Positions 16,565 to 28,083 are shown, counted from the first letter of the stretch. The stretch is DNA of 62,500 nucleotides from Neobacillus sp. PS3-34 (GCF_030915465.1 NZ_CP133267.1:2195001-2257500), one strand, 5' to 3'. The notes: generated by a model from the letters alone, not told the origin. Translations and numbers: made by a program.

Positions 16565-17452
16565 TCAATCTTCTTTTTTATTCCCATAAAACCAATCCAC
16601 TTTTGCTTCATCCCAAAAGGTTCTTGCAGAGGCGGGTGATTTCATTTGTTCCAACGCAATTTGGCGCCTGATTTGATCCTTTATTTCATTAAACGAATAG
16701 CTTTGACCTTTGACTTTTTCCAAAAGCATAATAATTGCGTAGCCATCATCGACTTTAAACGGTTTGCTCCATTTTCCTTTTTTCAGGGTTTTTGCGACTT
16801 CAAGATATTCGGACGGATAACGCTCATCTTCTTCATTCAGGAATCCTATATCTCCGCCCTGGTTGGCTGAAAATTCATCGATCGAACGCTCCATTGCCAA
16901 AGCTCGAAAGCTTGAGCCCCCGGATAATTCTTTCTCGGCTTTTTTAGCTTCTTCTTTTGTTTTTACAATTATGTGCGATAAATGATAGGAATCAGGAATA
17001 TTAAATAAGTCTTTATTCCTCTCATAGTAACTCTTCATTTCTTTTTCAGAAACGACAACATCTTTTGTTAAGATATCCTCAAGCATTAAACTGTACTTGA
17101 TTTGTTCTTTCCAATTAATTCGGTCTGCAGGCTTTCGATTCGAACTGTACATCATTTGGTTCATTTTTAGTTCACGGTCAATTTCTTCCTCAGGGATTTC
17201 TATTTTATATTTCTTCCCTATATGGGCGATCACTTTCTGGTTAACCATATCCCTTAGAACTTCTTGCCCGTATCTTTTTTCGAGTTCAGACAGCCATGCC
17301 TGCCTTGATATTGTTTCTTCCCCTATTGTAGCCACCGTTTCGTTGCTGCCTGCCCCGTTTGCACTCTTAGTCTTGGATAAGAAAATAGCAGCCGTCAGGC
17401 AATTCAGTAAAATGAGTCCGGCGATTACAAGCCACAGCTGCTTTGCCTTCAC
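16565..17452 (-). CDS. yacD: membrane-anchored peptidyl-prolyl isomerase-like foldase (YacD, PrsA family)
   Basis: About 295 residues. A basic N terminus and one hydrophobic segment (about residues 6-27) anchor it outside the membrane; a SurA-type N domain and a parvulin-type domain follow (YHLSHIIVKTKEEAKKAEK, GGDIGFL). There is no lipobox cysteine, unlike PrsA itself. Predicted to help fold secreted or envelope proteins. GTG at 17452 is preferred (GGGGGAA upstream, aligning with the B. subtilis N terminus); ATG at 17467 is possible. hslO lies upstream. Confidence 0.85.
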   Translation of the reverse strand: MKAKQLWLVIAGLILLNCLTAAIFLSKTKSANGAGSNETVATIGEETISRQAWLSELEKRYGQEVLRDMVNQKVIAHIGKKYKIEIPEEEIDRELKMNQMMYSSNRKPADRINWKEQIKYSLMLEDILTKDVVVSEKEMKSYYERNKDLFNIPDSYHLSHIIVKTKEEAKKAEKELSGGSSFRALAMERSIDEFSANQGGDIGFLNEEDERYPSEYLEVAKTLKKGKWSKPFKVDDGYAIIMLLEKVKGQSYSFNEIKDQIRRQIALEQMKSPASARTFWDEAKVDWFYGNKKED

Positions 17453-17476
17453 CTTCTCTTCCCCCATTAAGACCGT

Positions 17477-18353
17477 TTATTTTGCTTCTCCCTCAAGTCC
17501 TTCTAACTCTTCTTTTGAATAATGATATTTTTCATTACAAAAATGGCAATGCGCCTCTGCCATGCCGTCCTCTTCAATCATATCACGGATTTCTTTAGAT
17601 CCAAGGCTGATAATAGCTCCAGCAAATCTTTCCTTGGAACAATTACATTCAAATTTCACCGGCATTTTTTCTAGGACATTTACGTTCTCTTGCCGAATAA
17701 TTCTTCTAATATTTCCTCTGGAGTTAACCCCTTCTCTATTAACCTTGAAATAGGCGGGATTGTTTTTAAGCGTTCTTCTATTTTTGTAATTGTTTCATCT
17801 TCTGTGCCTGGCATCAGCTGAAAAATAAAACCGCCCGCTGCAAGGATTGAATCATCCGGATTAACCAGTATTCCGACACCTACAGACGAAGGCACTTGTT
17901 CCGAGGTAACAAAATAATAGGTAAAGTCTTCTCCTAATTCACCTGAGACAATCGGTACCTGTCCTGTAAAAAAATCTCTAAGCCCGATATCCTTAACCAC
18001 TGAAAGGTACCCGTCTGTACCTACTGCACGGCGGACATCAAGCTTTCCATACTCGTTTGATTCAAAATCCACCTGTGGATTGGAAACATAGCCGCGAACT
18101 TCGCCCTTGGCGTTACTGTCAACCATAATGGCACCGATTGGCCGCCGCCCTCTATTTTAATCGTTAGTTTCTCTTCGCCCTTCATCATTGCACCCATCAT
18201 AAGACCAGCTGTCATGGCACGCCCTAACGCTGCCGAAGCTGTACGCCAGGTTTGATGGCGACGCTGTGCTTCTGAAATGGTTTCTGTGCTGCGAACTGCA
18301 TATGCTCGTACTTGCCCGCCATACGCGAGTGCTTTTACAAGATAATCATTCAT
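17477..18353 (-). CDS. hslO: Hsp33 redox-regulated chaperonin (two frame breaks)
   Basis: Cytosolic holdase activated by oxidation and loss of zinc. The N-terminal domain carries [17 protein letters not shown]; the C-terminal zinc site is CNC and CHFC near the end. It is split into three frames. At 18140-18143 GGCCAATCGG should read GGCCCAATCGG (restoring [14 protein letters not shown]). At about 17691 GGCAAG should probably read GGCCAAG (restoring [12 protein letters not shown]). Both are one-base losses at GGCC. Corrected length about 292 residues, the usual size. Confidence 0.94.
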
Positions 18354-18367
18354 GTCAAAACTCCTTT

Positions 18368-19155
18368 CTAGATGTTATTCTTTAGCGTGTCCACATTTCG
18401 TTTATAGATTAACTGCAGTCCCTTTAAAGTTAAAAAAGGATCGACAATATCAATAATATTGGACTCCTGTGCAATTAAGTTCGATAGCCCGCCAGTCGCA
18501 ATGACAGTCGGCTGCTGGGCACTCTGGTCCATCATGCGCTTTACAATACCTTCAACCTGTCCTACATATCCATATAGTATGCCTGCTTGCATGGCGGCAA
18601 CAGTGTTTTTTCCCACTACACCGTCTGGGCGTGCGATTTCAATTCTTGGCAATTTTGCCGCTTTAGAATACAGGGCTTCAGTTGAAATATTTATTCCGGG
18701 AGCAATTGCCCCACCCATATATTGTCCCTTTTCATTAACATAACAGTAGGTTGTAGCTGTTCCAAAATCGACAATAATCAGCGGGCTTCCGTATTCGTGA
18801 ATAGCTGCGACAGCATTGACGATTCTGTCGGCGCCGACTTCTCTTGGATTTTCATATTTAATATCCAGTCCGGTCTTGATTCCCTGCCGACTACTAGCGG
18901 TTTGACATGGAAGTATTTCTGGCACATTCTTTCGAGCGCGAACATGATTGGCGGAACAACGGAAGATATGATAATTCCATCAATTTCTTTAAATGAAAGT
19001 TCAGCATGGTCGAATAACATTTTGACAATCATGCCGTATTCATCCTCGGTCCGGTTCCGGTTCGTTTCGATGCGCCAATGATGCTTTAATTCTTCACCTT
19101 TATATACACCTAAAACAATGTTTGTATTACCAACATCAAAAACAAAAATCAACAT
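18368..19155 (-). CDS. coaX: type III pantothenate kinase (frameshift near 18886)
   Basis: First step of coenzyme A synthesis, ATP-dependent phosphorylation of pantothenate. ASKHA fold: FDVGNTN near the N terminus, the [15 protein letters not shown] [12 protein letters not shown], and [12 protein letters not shown] mid-protein. The frame shifts after KPLVVG; inserting one C at GGC/AGGG gives GGCCAGGG and [13 protein letters not shown] at 19155 aligns with the family start; an earlier in-frame ATG at 19179 would add eight residues. Corrected length about 262. It is followed by hslO. Confidence 0.94.
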
Positions 19156-19260
19156 TATCACCACTTCATTGAAATTCATTCTTTACACTTCAAACATCAT
19201 ATCACAACTAATGGCAGACGGGAAAGAAAAGCGGAAACCCTTTGCCCTGCACATTAGAAA

Positions 19261-19300
19261 AACTAGGCATCCACCAAGTTCTTAGGTGAATGCCTTAGTT
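19261..19300. terminator. hairpin between ftsH and coaX
   Basis: Imperfect stem of about 15 bp (AACTA.GGCATTCACC against GGTGGATGCC.TAGTT) with T-rich flanks on both sides. On the minus strand it is followed by TTTTTC, so it can act as a second terminator after ftsH. Confidence 0.6.
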
Positions 19301-19368
19301 TTTCTTATCACGCTCGTGAATGCCACGTCCTGTGGCACTCGCCTGACTAGGACATCCATGTCCGTCGT

Positions 19369-19404
19369 GCTAATCAGAATTTATGGATATAAATTCTGAT
19401 TAGC
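19369..19404. repeat. 15-bp-arm perfect palindrome between ftsH and coaX
   Basis: GCTAATCAGAATTTA, six bases, then its exact reverse complement. A decayed copy occurs at 60251-60282. Two short inverted repeats (TGCCAC/GTGGCA and GGACAT/ATGTCC) lie just before it. No gene fits this 290-nt gap. Confidence 0.75.
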
Positions 19405-19410
19405 AAAAAA

Positions 19411-19437
19411 GAGCGCCTCAGCAATTGAGGCACTCTT
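19411..19437 (-). terminator. ftsH terminator
   Basis: Stem AGAGTGCCTCA/TGAGGCGCTCT with a short loop and TTTTTT on the minus strand, nine nt after the ftsH stop. Confidence 0.85.
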
Positions 19438-19445
19438 ATTACTTT

Positions 19446-21430
19446 TTATACATTTCTGTCCGGGTCTGAGTCGTCTGCAGTAAGAATATCAGAAGGACGG
19501 TTCTCGTTTATCGCAAGATCCTCATCCTCTTTTTTAGACGTGATGTTTACCTTCACGTCATCCGCTTTCTTTAACTCAAGCGATTTTTTATAGTCAGCTG
19601 AAGAACGGTCAGGAAGTACTCCATTATCAACCAAATGCTTGATTTGTTCTGCATCCAAAGTTTCCACTTCAAGAAGTGTAGTTGCGATAAGATCAAGCTT
19701 CTCGCGATTTTCTGTAAGAATCTTTCTTGCTCTTTCATAAGACTCTTTGATAATACGCTGGATTTCAAGGTCGATTTCATATGCAATCGCATCTGAATAG
19801 TTCTGCTCATTATTGATATCGCGTCCAAGGAATACCTGACCTTGTGCCTGGCCAAACTGCATCGGACCAAGCTTATCACTCATACCATACTCAGTAACCA
19901 TCTTCCTTGCTATACCGGTTGCTCGCTGGAAGTCATTATGTGCACCTGTGCTGACTTCACCGAATACGATTTCTTCAGCAACACGCCCGCCTAGCAGTCC
20001 AACAATTTTGTCGAGCAATTCAGGCTTGGTCATAAAGTAACGGTCTTCCCTAGGGAGCATGACAGCATAACCGCCTGCCTGGCCGCGGGGAACGATTGTT
20101 ACCTTGTGCACCATATCAGCTTCATCAAGAACAAGCCCGATAACAGTATGGCCTGCTTCGTGGAAAGCCACAATGTTTCGTTCTTTTTTGGAAATGACCT
20201 TGCTCTTCTTAGCCGGCCTGCAATGACGCGGTCCGTTGCTTCATCAAGGTCTTCAATCTCAATCTTTTTCTTATTCTGACGAGCTGCCACTAGAGCCGCT
20301 TCATTCAATAAGTTTTCTAAATCGGCACCAGAGAATCCTGGCGTCCGCATCGCAATATTTTTTAGGTTTACAGATTCATCTAGAGGCTTGTTGCGCGCAT
20401 GTACCTGAAGGACTGCTTCACGTCCTTTAACATCCGGACGGTCAACCGTAATCTGACGGTCAAAACGGCCTGGACGCAATAACGCAGGGTCAAGAATATC
20501 CGGACGGTTTGTTGCCGCCACAATGATAATGCCTTCGTTAGCTCCGAATCCATCCATTTCCACAAGAAGCTGGTTCAGGGTTTGTTCACGCTCATCGTGT
20601 CCGCCGCCTAAGCCGGCACCACGCTGGCGTCCAACCGCATCAATTTCATCGATGAAAATGATACAAGGAGCATTTTTCTTTGCTGTTTCGAATAAATCGC
20701 GCACACGGGATGCACCAACACCAACGAACATCTCAACAAAGTCAGAACCGCTTATCGAGAAGAACGGAACGCCGGCTTCACCTGCTACAGCACGGGCAAG
20801 AAGTGTTTTACCGGTCCCTGGAGGTCCTACGAGCAGGACACCTTTCGGAATACGGGCGCCAAGTTCAGCAAACTTGCGCGGATCCTTTAAGAATTCTACT
20901 ACTTCCACCAATTCCTGCTTTTCCTCATCAGCACCGGCTACATCTTTAAAACGAACCTTTTTCTTGTCTTCGTTATAAAGCTTCGCTTTGCTTTTACCAA
21001 AATTCATGACTCGGCTGCCGCCGCCCTGAGCCTGGTTCAATAAGAAGAAGAACAGAATAAAGATAATCACGAAAGGAATAATCGATGTAAAGAAAGTTAC
21101 CCACCCACTCGTTTCCTTCGCAGGCAAAACATCCACTGTTGTTTTAGGGACTGCCTTTTCAATCCTGTCTAACATCTTTTCGTTACTCGGCATATAAGTT
21201 AAAAAATATTTATCCTTTGCATAACTATTAAGCTGCCCACGGACTTCGTAAACCCCCCGTTCAGGCTGAAGGGAAACGGATCTAACATTACCTTTTTCAA
21301 TTTCTGAAACAAACGTACTATAGGAAATGTTTTTTGTTGGCTGATTGCTGCCATTAAAAAAACTGACCACGCCAATTATGACTAAAAATATTAATAAATA
21401 AAAGATGGTATTGCGGAAAATCCTATTCAT
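19446..21430 (-). CDS. ftsH: ATP-dependent membrane zinc metalloprotease FtsH (frameshift near 20215)
   Basis: Membrane AAA+ protease for quality control and sporulation. Two N-terminal membrane segments (about residues 8-25 and 108-130) flank an extracellular domain. Next come Walker A GPPGTGKT, Walker [10 protein letters not shown], the second region of homology, and the zinc motif HEAGH. The last two parts are split: CCGGCC at 20212-20218 should read one C longer, restoring [20 protein letters not shown] just before HEAGH. Corrected length about 661 residues with an acidic disordered tail. The start has GGAGG upstream. Confidence 0.96.
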
Positions 21431-21548
21431 CCCTTACCTCCTCCCACCGTCAACAAACTATATTAAATAGTATCATAGAAAATCATGCCAATTCAAGGAA
21501 TTACACTTGTACAAAACTGTTTGGAAACACATTATACAAGTTTGTCGC

Positions 21549-22097
21549 TTAATTATTATTCGTGTATACCTCAGGTTTTAAAACACCAATATATGGGAGG
21601 TTCCGGTACTTTTCAATATAATCAAGCCCATAACCAACCACAAATTCGTCAGGGACGATAAAACCGACATAGTCTGCTTGAATATCGCTTTTTCTTCCTG
21701 TTGGTTTGTCCAGCAGGGTCACGATCTTTATTGATTTTGCTTTACGATACTTAAACAGGTCGACAAGGTAGCTTAATGTTAAGCCGCTGTCAATAATGTC
21801 TTCGATAATCAGCAGGTCTCTTCCTTCAACAGATGTGTTGAGATCCTTCAATATTTTAACCTCACCTGATGAAACTGTTGAATGTCCGTAACTGGAAACA
21901 TCCATAAAATCCATTTCAAGATAGCAATCCATGCGCTTGATCAGGTCAGACATAAAAGGCATAGCTCCCTTTAAAACGCCAATCGTCAGCGGGAAGCGGT
22001 CTTTGTACTCTTCTGTAAGCTGTCCGCCTAATTCTTTAATTTTCGCCTGTATTTCTTCTTCCGAAATTAATACCTTTTCAATATCATCTTTCATCAT
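21549..22097 (-). CDS. hprT: hypoxanthine-guanine phosphoribosyltransferase
   Basis: 182 residues. Salvages hypoxanthine and guanine with PRPP. The PRPP loop [14 protein letters not shown] and the C-terminal [19 protein letters not shown] are diagnostic. It lies between tilS and ftsH, as in B. subtilis, where TilS and HprT act together on ftsH. ATG at 22097 or 22094 is possible. The frame is intact. Confidence 0.96.
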   Translation of the reverse strand: MMKDDIEKVLISEEEIQAKIKELGGQLTEEYKDRFPLTIGVLKGAMPFMSDLIKRMDCYLEMDFMDVSSYGHSTVSSGEVKILKDLNTSVEGRDLLIIEDIIDSGLTLSYLVDLFKYRKAKSIKIVTLLDKPTGRKSDIQADYVGFIVPDEFVVGYGLDYIEKYRNLPYIGVLKPEVYTNNN

Positions 22098-22171
22098 TGT
22101 ATGTGCCCCCTAGAAGATCTTCACTTTTATAAGTAAGTACTATATAACTTTCCTCGTCTTTATCCAACCCT

Positions 22172-23502
22172 TCAAGTGCTGATTTCTTTAAACCCGGCAG
22201 CCAGAGTATCCACCTTTCCATCAACAACGACAGGCCAGCGGTCCCTTAGGTCGAGCGGAACTTTACTATCGATAAAGATATCCTTTAACTTTTTTGAGCC
22301 AGACATCCCTTTAAGCGACATTTTGTCCCCCTTTTCCCTTGAACGTATCATAAACGGCAATTCTACATCTCCGGGATTAAAAAAAGCACAGCATTCTTTT
22401 GATAATGCTGGTAAACGATCAGTATACTCCAACTTAATGCTGCCACCATCCGGCAGTGAAAGGGTTCCCGGTTGAGCCAATTCAAACCTAAACTTCTGCA
22501 GTTTCTTTAATTCAAATTGAAAATGGCAGTGGTAATAGGAACGAATTACTTTTAATCCATTAGGAAGATCCAATTTCCCTGAAGGGTTAGCACGGCAGAT
22601 TATGGAATAAACATGATCAATATGTATTGCAGATAAAGAAGAAGGTCTTTGATTATAAAGATAGTTTAATATTAGTTGAATACCTCTCCTTTGTAAAGGC
22701 ATTGGCATTTCAAGGAAAGCACTAATATCAATGGTCATCTGGCCTTTTCTCTTTTAATGATTACTTTATTCATTGCCTGTGCAGTTAATTCCTGAAGGTA
22801 GTCTTCATCGGTATGTAAATCTTCGCTTAGTCTCTGAAAATGGTCATGGACTTGCTTGTTTTCTGACTTAAGAAAAGGAAGCACTTCTAACCGAAAACGA
22901 TTCCGGCTGTATATACTTTTTTGATTGCTTGGATCGATCCTTGGTTTTAGGTTATGATCCTGACAATATCCTTCTATCTCTTCTTTAGTGATACTCAAAA
23001 AGGGGCGGAAAATACATCCTTTATGAAAAGGCCGCTGAAATGGCATTCCTGCCCTGGCTTTGCCTGTACTACCTCTAGTAAAACGCATTAACATTGTCTC
23101 AATCTGATCATCACCATGGTGGCCAATTGCAAGGAATGGAAAACCATACTGCTCCATCATTTTTTGAAAAAAATCATATCTTGCCTCTCTTGCCGCTACT
23201 TGTGAACTCTTTCCGCTATCGGCAATGAGTTGAGGAACATTTATACGGGCCATTTCAAATGATATCCCATTCTCTTCGCAAAAGCTTTTAACAAACATTG
23301 CGTCCTGATAGGATTCCTCTCCTCTAAACATATGGTCCACATGGGCTGCTACAAGAGAAAGATTTTGCTTTTCTCTCTGTCCAAGCAGATAATGAAGCAG
23401 CGCGAGGGAATCTGGACCACCTGAAACGCCAACAACGATTTTTTTGTTTTTTAGTGAAAAGGAATGGCGGCTGATGAAATTTTCTACTTTTGCTTCTAAC
23501 AT
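22172..23502 (-). CDS. tilS: tRNA(Ile)-lysidine synthetase (frameshift near 22742)
   Basis: Converts the CAU anticodon of minor tRNA-Ile to lysidine-AU; essential. The N-terminal PP-loop SGGPDS (about residue 28) and the HHGDDQIETMLMRFTRGS region are followed by the TilS C-terminal domains. The frame breaks where AAGGCCAGATG should read AAGGCCCAGATG (restoring KREKAQMTID). Corrected length about 443 residues. ATG at 23502 is preferred, with AGGAAG seven nt upstream, over GTG at 23508. Confidence 0.94.
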
Positions 23503-23662
23503 ATTCACTCTTCCTTAATGCTTAATCTATTTACCCATTCAGAGGATAAATAATCCGCACTCGATATCATGTTATTAGCTTACCACTTTTTTTTACCAGC
23601 GAGCAAAGCCTTAGCACCATATTTCCTTTCATACGTTTTATAGAAGGAAAAGTTTCATTTTG

Positions 23663-24709
23663 TCAGAGTAATTTTATAAAAATATATAAGCCATATAAAA
23701 TGGCCATGCACATAAAGATAATAATGGTTTCAGACCATCCGCCTTTTTTCCTTTTCTTTTTCTTTTGATAAGATTGTCTTGTCGAAGGCTGGGCAGCCTT
23801 TTGGTGCGGCTTGTCCTTAGCCTTGTTCGACGTCGGTCCAGTCCGGGCTGGATTGCTGTTAGTACGGTGAATCTCCGGGGAAGTTCCTATCCGTTGGCCA
23901 TCATTGCCGCTGATTGCAAGGAGCAAGTCTTCTCTCATTGTCCCGGCGGAAATATAATGTCCCTGCAAAGCTTTTAAAATAATCGTCTCCAATGGAAGCA
24001 GTTCCTGCTTTTTCCTTATCGCGTCCCGCAGTTGGATCACCCCGCCGCTTGTTTTGTTAAACCGGTTTGGGTATGCAGTATTGATTAATATCATTCCAAC
24101 GGCAAACAGGTCATATGAAGGATCTGCTTTTCTCGTGCCGAGTCCCCAATATCCACGATCAAAAAACTCAGTGAACTCTTTTATCGCTCTGCCCTGCAGT
24201 GTTGTACCGCCAACATCAATGCACCTGATTTTTGCCGGGGGACCTGTTACAATCAGATTTTCCGGCTTAAGGTCACCAAATACCCAGCCTTTATCATGGA
24301 GAAGCTGTAAATCCTTCAAAAGCTGAAGAATCAGGACCATTGTCCAAACCTTCCCTTTCTGCTGGATATACGCCATTAAGTCCGGACCCTCGATATACTC
24401 CATCGAATAAAAGGAAATCCTGCCTTTATTGTTTTCCCAATCATCCACATCAAGCAAAGAAGGCCCGAGGGCAGACCCCTGGACCTTTGCAAAGGATTTT
24501 AATACATTTACCTCAGAGGTAATGGACATTCCGTTGTCGCTCATTTTCAAAGCGACCTGAACATTACCTTGCTTTGCCAAATAAACAATCCCGTTTGCTC
24601 CGAATCCCAATTCCCTTAAAATGGTATATTGTTTGCCGTGCCATTTCCCCTTTATAACAGTACCTGGCGAGACACTACATTGACTCTTCAAAGAATGATT
24701 CATCTTCAC
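23663..24709 (-). CDS. yabT: membrane-anchored serine/threonine protein kinase YabT
   Basis: 348 residues. Hanks-type kinase domain: glycine loop LGFGANGIVY (34-43), lysine near 55, catalytic Asp near 146 in GDLKPEN, metal Asp near 165 in DVGG. The residue before the catalytic Asp is Gly instead of Arg (FGD for HRD), so it is a non-RD kinase. A basic, Lys-rich linker (about 285-325) precedes a C-terminal membrane helix (TIIIFMCMAILYGLYIFI). The B. subtilis homologue phosphorylates RecA during sporulation. It overlaps the corrected end of yabS. GTG at 24709; ATG at 24703 is possible. Confidence 0.88.
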   Translation of the reverse strand: MKMNHSLKSQCSVSPGTVIKGKWHGKQYTILRELGFGANGIVYLAKQGNVQVALKMSDNGMSITSEVNVLKSFAKVQGSALGPSLLDVDDWENNKGRISFYSMEYIEGPDLMAYIQQKGKVWTMVLILQLLKDLQLLHDKGWVFGDLKPENLIVTGPPAKIRCIDVGGTTLQGRAIKEFTEFFDRGYWGLGTRKADPSYDLFAVGMILINTAYPNRFNKTSGGVIQLRDAIRKKQELLPLETIILKALQGHYISAGTMREDLLLAISGNDGQRIGTSPEIHRTNSNPARTGPTSNKAKDKPHQKAAQPSTRQSYQKKKKRKKGGWSETIIIFMCMAILYGLYIFIKLL

Positions 24710-25411
24710 CAGATAACAAGCTCCTTAAAGATCTCTTTTGGTTAAACGAGGATATCGCCTCGCGGATGGCACGCCTGTAGGAGTAGTTCCACCGGTTGTT
24801 AGTTTAGGGAAAATACTGCTTAATGTCTGCAGCTTAGGTGTCCAGTCCAACAGTTTTTCGACATCATTTCTTTTCCCGGGAAATACACAAACCGAAAAAA
24901 GGTTTGAGCCGGAACGTGAATTCAAACTAATAGACAAATCCAGAAGTGCTTCTTTAACAGTTGGAAGCTTATGCTTCATACTGGCACTTGTATCAACAAG
25001 TATCATCACTTCAAGGTCGACCGTTTCTCCCAGTTCATCTACAATCTCCACCACTTCGCCCCTTTTTTCGGGCGGAAGATCTTCCATTGTTTGTGAACGC
25101 CCTAGAATTTGCTTTAATTCCTGGTTGACGACTCCTTGGAGTGTTTGTGTCATGGCTTTCCTGGTCACCATCTGAACTGTCTGGGAAAGCTGCCGGGCGT
25201 AAACAATTTGGCTAACCCCACCTCCAGCCATAGCGATCCCCTCTATTTCTTTCATTCCATTTTCATCAATAAGATCCTGGTCGATAACACCGATAACATT
25301 TACTGTTACTCCTTGCTCGTTTGCAAGCGCAGCAATGGCAGTGGGGTCTTCCCCCTGGTTTGAGCATCCATCTGTAATCAATAGAATCTGGCGGATTTTC
25401 CCTGTATACAT
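24675..25411 (-). CDS. yabS: VWA-domain protein YabS (frameshift near 24773)
   Basis: Two von Willebrand A-like parts are suggested by the sequence: ILLITDGCSNQG near the N terminus and the complete metal-site motif DTSASM at about residue 142. The C terminus is shifted: GGCGTGCC should read GGCCGTGCC, restoring TPTGRAIREAISSF and extending the gene 50 nt into yabT. The corrected product is 245 residues, the same as my recollection for the B. subtilis protein. Its function is unknown; pairing with the kinase YabT and SpoIIE suggests a sporulation signalling role. Confidence 0.88.
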
Positions 25412-25508
25412 TGAACCTCTCCTCCACTTTCTGAATTGTTACCATTTTCGACGGGATTAGGAGGATTTATACATTGCCTGATATTCACTTTGCAGTTTCA
25501 ACTAACTT

Positions 25509-27982
25509 TCAAGCTCGTTTTTTAAAGTTGGTAATAGGAATGGATGCCCATTTTGGCGTATTATGCTTTATCTTTGCAATGGTGACCGTCATATCGTCCT
25601 CGATTAAACCTGAACGCGATCTAATTACCTCTTCCATAATTAAATCCGCCATTTCCTGTGGGTCGTCTGTCTGGATTTCCTGGATTTTTCTTTTCATCCA
25701 TAAATCATAATTTTCAACATGGCGCCACCTTCAAAAACACCGTCACTCATCATAATCAGCAGATCACCCGCTTTGAGCTGTTCACTGACAACATCTACAT
25801 CAAACTCCTGCAGGATTCCCATAGGTAAATTGCTTGCCTGAATTTTCATGACCTTGGAGCCCCTCTTAACAAAGCTTGGAGTAGAGCCTATTTTCAAAAA
25901 CTTGGCTGAAGCATTTTGCAAATCAATCATCGCTAAATCCAGTGTGGAAAATATCTCATCTGTCGTTCTTAATGCCAAAATAGAATTAACAGATTTAATC
26001 GCTACTTTTTCTTCTATTCCTGATTGCAGGATTTGCTGAAGAAGCTGCAATGTTTCCTGGCTTTCATAGTGAGCTCTTTCACCATTCCCCATACCATCAC
26101 TTATTGCAATCGCAAACTTGCCGCTTCCTAATTCAATCGTCGAATAGCTGTCCCCTGATACTAATCCCCCATCCTTTGCCGCATGTGCCACTCCTGTTTC
26201 AACAGTATAGGTTTTCGATGAGCGGAAGGTAACATGGCTAAAACCATGCGGGTATGCTGGAGACTCCTCAGAATTAAAGACGATTGTTTCCCCAAGAATG
26301 TCAGAGAGCATTGGGGCAATTAACTTTTCGCATTCGCCATGTGTATTGGAAAACGGCATGGCCATATCTATATCAACATTTCCCTGTTCAAGGCTATAAA
26401 TTTCAACATATTCAATTGGAATGCCAAAGCTCTGAATCACGTCCATAATTTGTTCTTCCTGCTTTGAATGATTTTCTCTTTCCCTTTGGATCTCCTTTGC
26501 AAAATCGCCCATCACCTCTGACACACCCAAAAGCTGGTCAGCTACAAGCCTTCTGCTTTCTTGAACCTGTTTTTTTAACTTTTGATTAGCCTGGAAAAAG
26601 GTCAATTCCTGCTGGATGGCATCCATCACTTTTTTCGATCGGGAGCAATATTTTTCCCACTCCCGCGTTATTCTTTGCGAAACCACTCCGTTATTTTGAT
26701 CCATTTCATGCATAATTTCTTCCATTGATTCATATGTTGTATTAAAATTCCTTGTCCAGCAATGATCCTTCTTAAAGCACGTCTGGCACGTTTTTTCTGT
26801 AACATTGCTCATAAAGTAATCGAGTTCACGAAAACTGTCCTCATCTGAAGGCTGCTCATTGTAATTAGAAAAGCTTTTTGACAGCGCCCCGAATACATCT
26901 GAAAACTGCGCGACTCTTTGTGCAGTAACGTCCCGCATCTTTCGCATGTATTTTTGCTGTTCGGCTGAATACTCAGGAGTTCCAGGGATGTACTTGGCCA
27001 ATCTGGAGGTCAGTGCCTGTGGCGTGAGAAAAAATAATATAACTGCCACTGTTGTTTCCATAACAGTGATATAAATGGAGCCTCCCCCTTCGCCGTACAT
27101 ACCGATCAACAGCGTGGCGATATATAAACCAATCGCAACTCCAATTTTTTTCCCTTCTTTTAGCAGTCCGCCAAGTACTCCGGAAAAAGCTAAAAGACTC
27201 ATATGGTAAAAGCTTGTGACATTTGCCAGGCTAAAAATCAGCCCTGTAACAACTCCGACTGTCGATCCAACTGTAGCTCCGGCTACAAAGGAAAACACAA
27301 GTACAAGATAGCGTGACATGATATGCTCAAGCGAAAGATCATATAAAGACCAGCCGATTGTGCCTGTCATAATAGAAGCAAGGAGGATAATCAGACAGAC
27401 AATTTCTTCTGTTTTGAGAGATTGCCTTCGATTATTAGCAGTCAGCAATGGCACACTTTGAAGGAAAATCAATACCAATATAAATCCAAGGCTAGCCTGG
27501 ATGCCAGCCATCATGCCATCATAAAGGGACATTTCTGTCGTTATCACGAAGGATTCAGCCATCTTTGCCGTGAACAAAATGACACTGACGTAAACAGGAA
27601 GAGCTCTCAACTCATTTTTCAGCCACTTCTTTGTAATTCTGAACACAAGTAAAAATAAAAAGGCTGTGGCAAAAGTAAAAACTGCATTCCTTACACCAAT
27701 CGTTGCCGCTCCTGCTACGAGTCCCACAAGGGCAAGCGGGGCACGGTCTTTTTTAATTAGATAAACTACAGCAAAAAATGGCAGACTAAAGGGAGTAAGC
27801 TTCGACAAGATTAATGCGCGTCCAAGCAAAAAACCTACCAACAATAAAAGATAGCCTTTCTTAAGAAAGAAGGTCTCTGCTTTTAATTGGTTTTTTTTTA
27901 ACATAGCCGCAACATCCCATTTTGATGATTGAAAGTTTACTTCCCCTATTGGTTCAATTAAACCCCGTTCCGCCTTTTCCAT
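25509..27982 (-). CDS. spoIIE: stage II sporulation protein E, PP2C-type phosphatase (frameshift near 25724)
   Basis: Dephosphorylates SpoIIAA to release sigma F in the forespore and binds FtsZ at the polar septum. About ten membrane segments occupy residues 40-330, then a regulatory region with a CxxCxxxxxC-like cluster, then the PP2C domain with ISDGMGNGERA and MSDGVFEG. The last 80 residues are in another frame: GGTGGCGCC should read GGTGGCCGCC, restoring EGGRHVENYDLWMK. Corrected length about 824. Start ATG has GGGAG upstream. Confidence 0.96.
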
Positions 27983-28017
27983 CCGTTCTCACTCCCAATC
28001 ACTAGTGTTTACGGACA

Positions 28018-28083
28018 ATTATATAAGGAGACTTTTTAAAAGATTGTCAAAATAGCGGACAGGCACTAAAAATTTGTTCGACT
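28018..28083 (-). promoter_or_regulatory. spoIIE promoter with 21-bp spacer and Spo0A-box-like sites
   Basis: TTGACA (28045-28050) and TATAAT (28018-28023) on the minus strand are both consensus, but 21 bp apart, the unusual arrangement known from Spo0A-activated spoIIE and spoIIG. Upstream are Spo0A-box-like AGTCGAA (28077-28083) and TGTCCGC (28055-28061). This fits activation by phosphorylated Spo0A. Confidence 0.8.
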
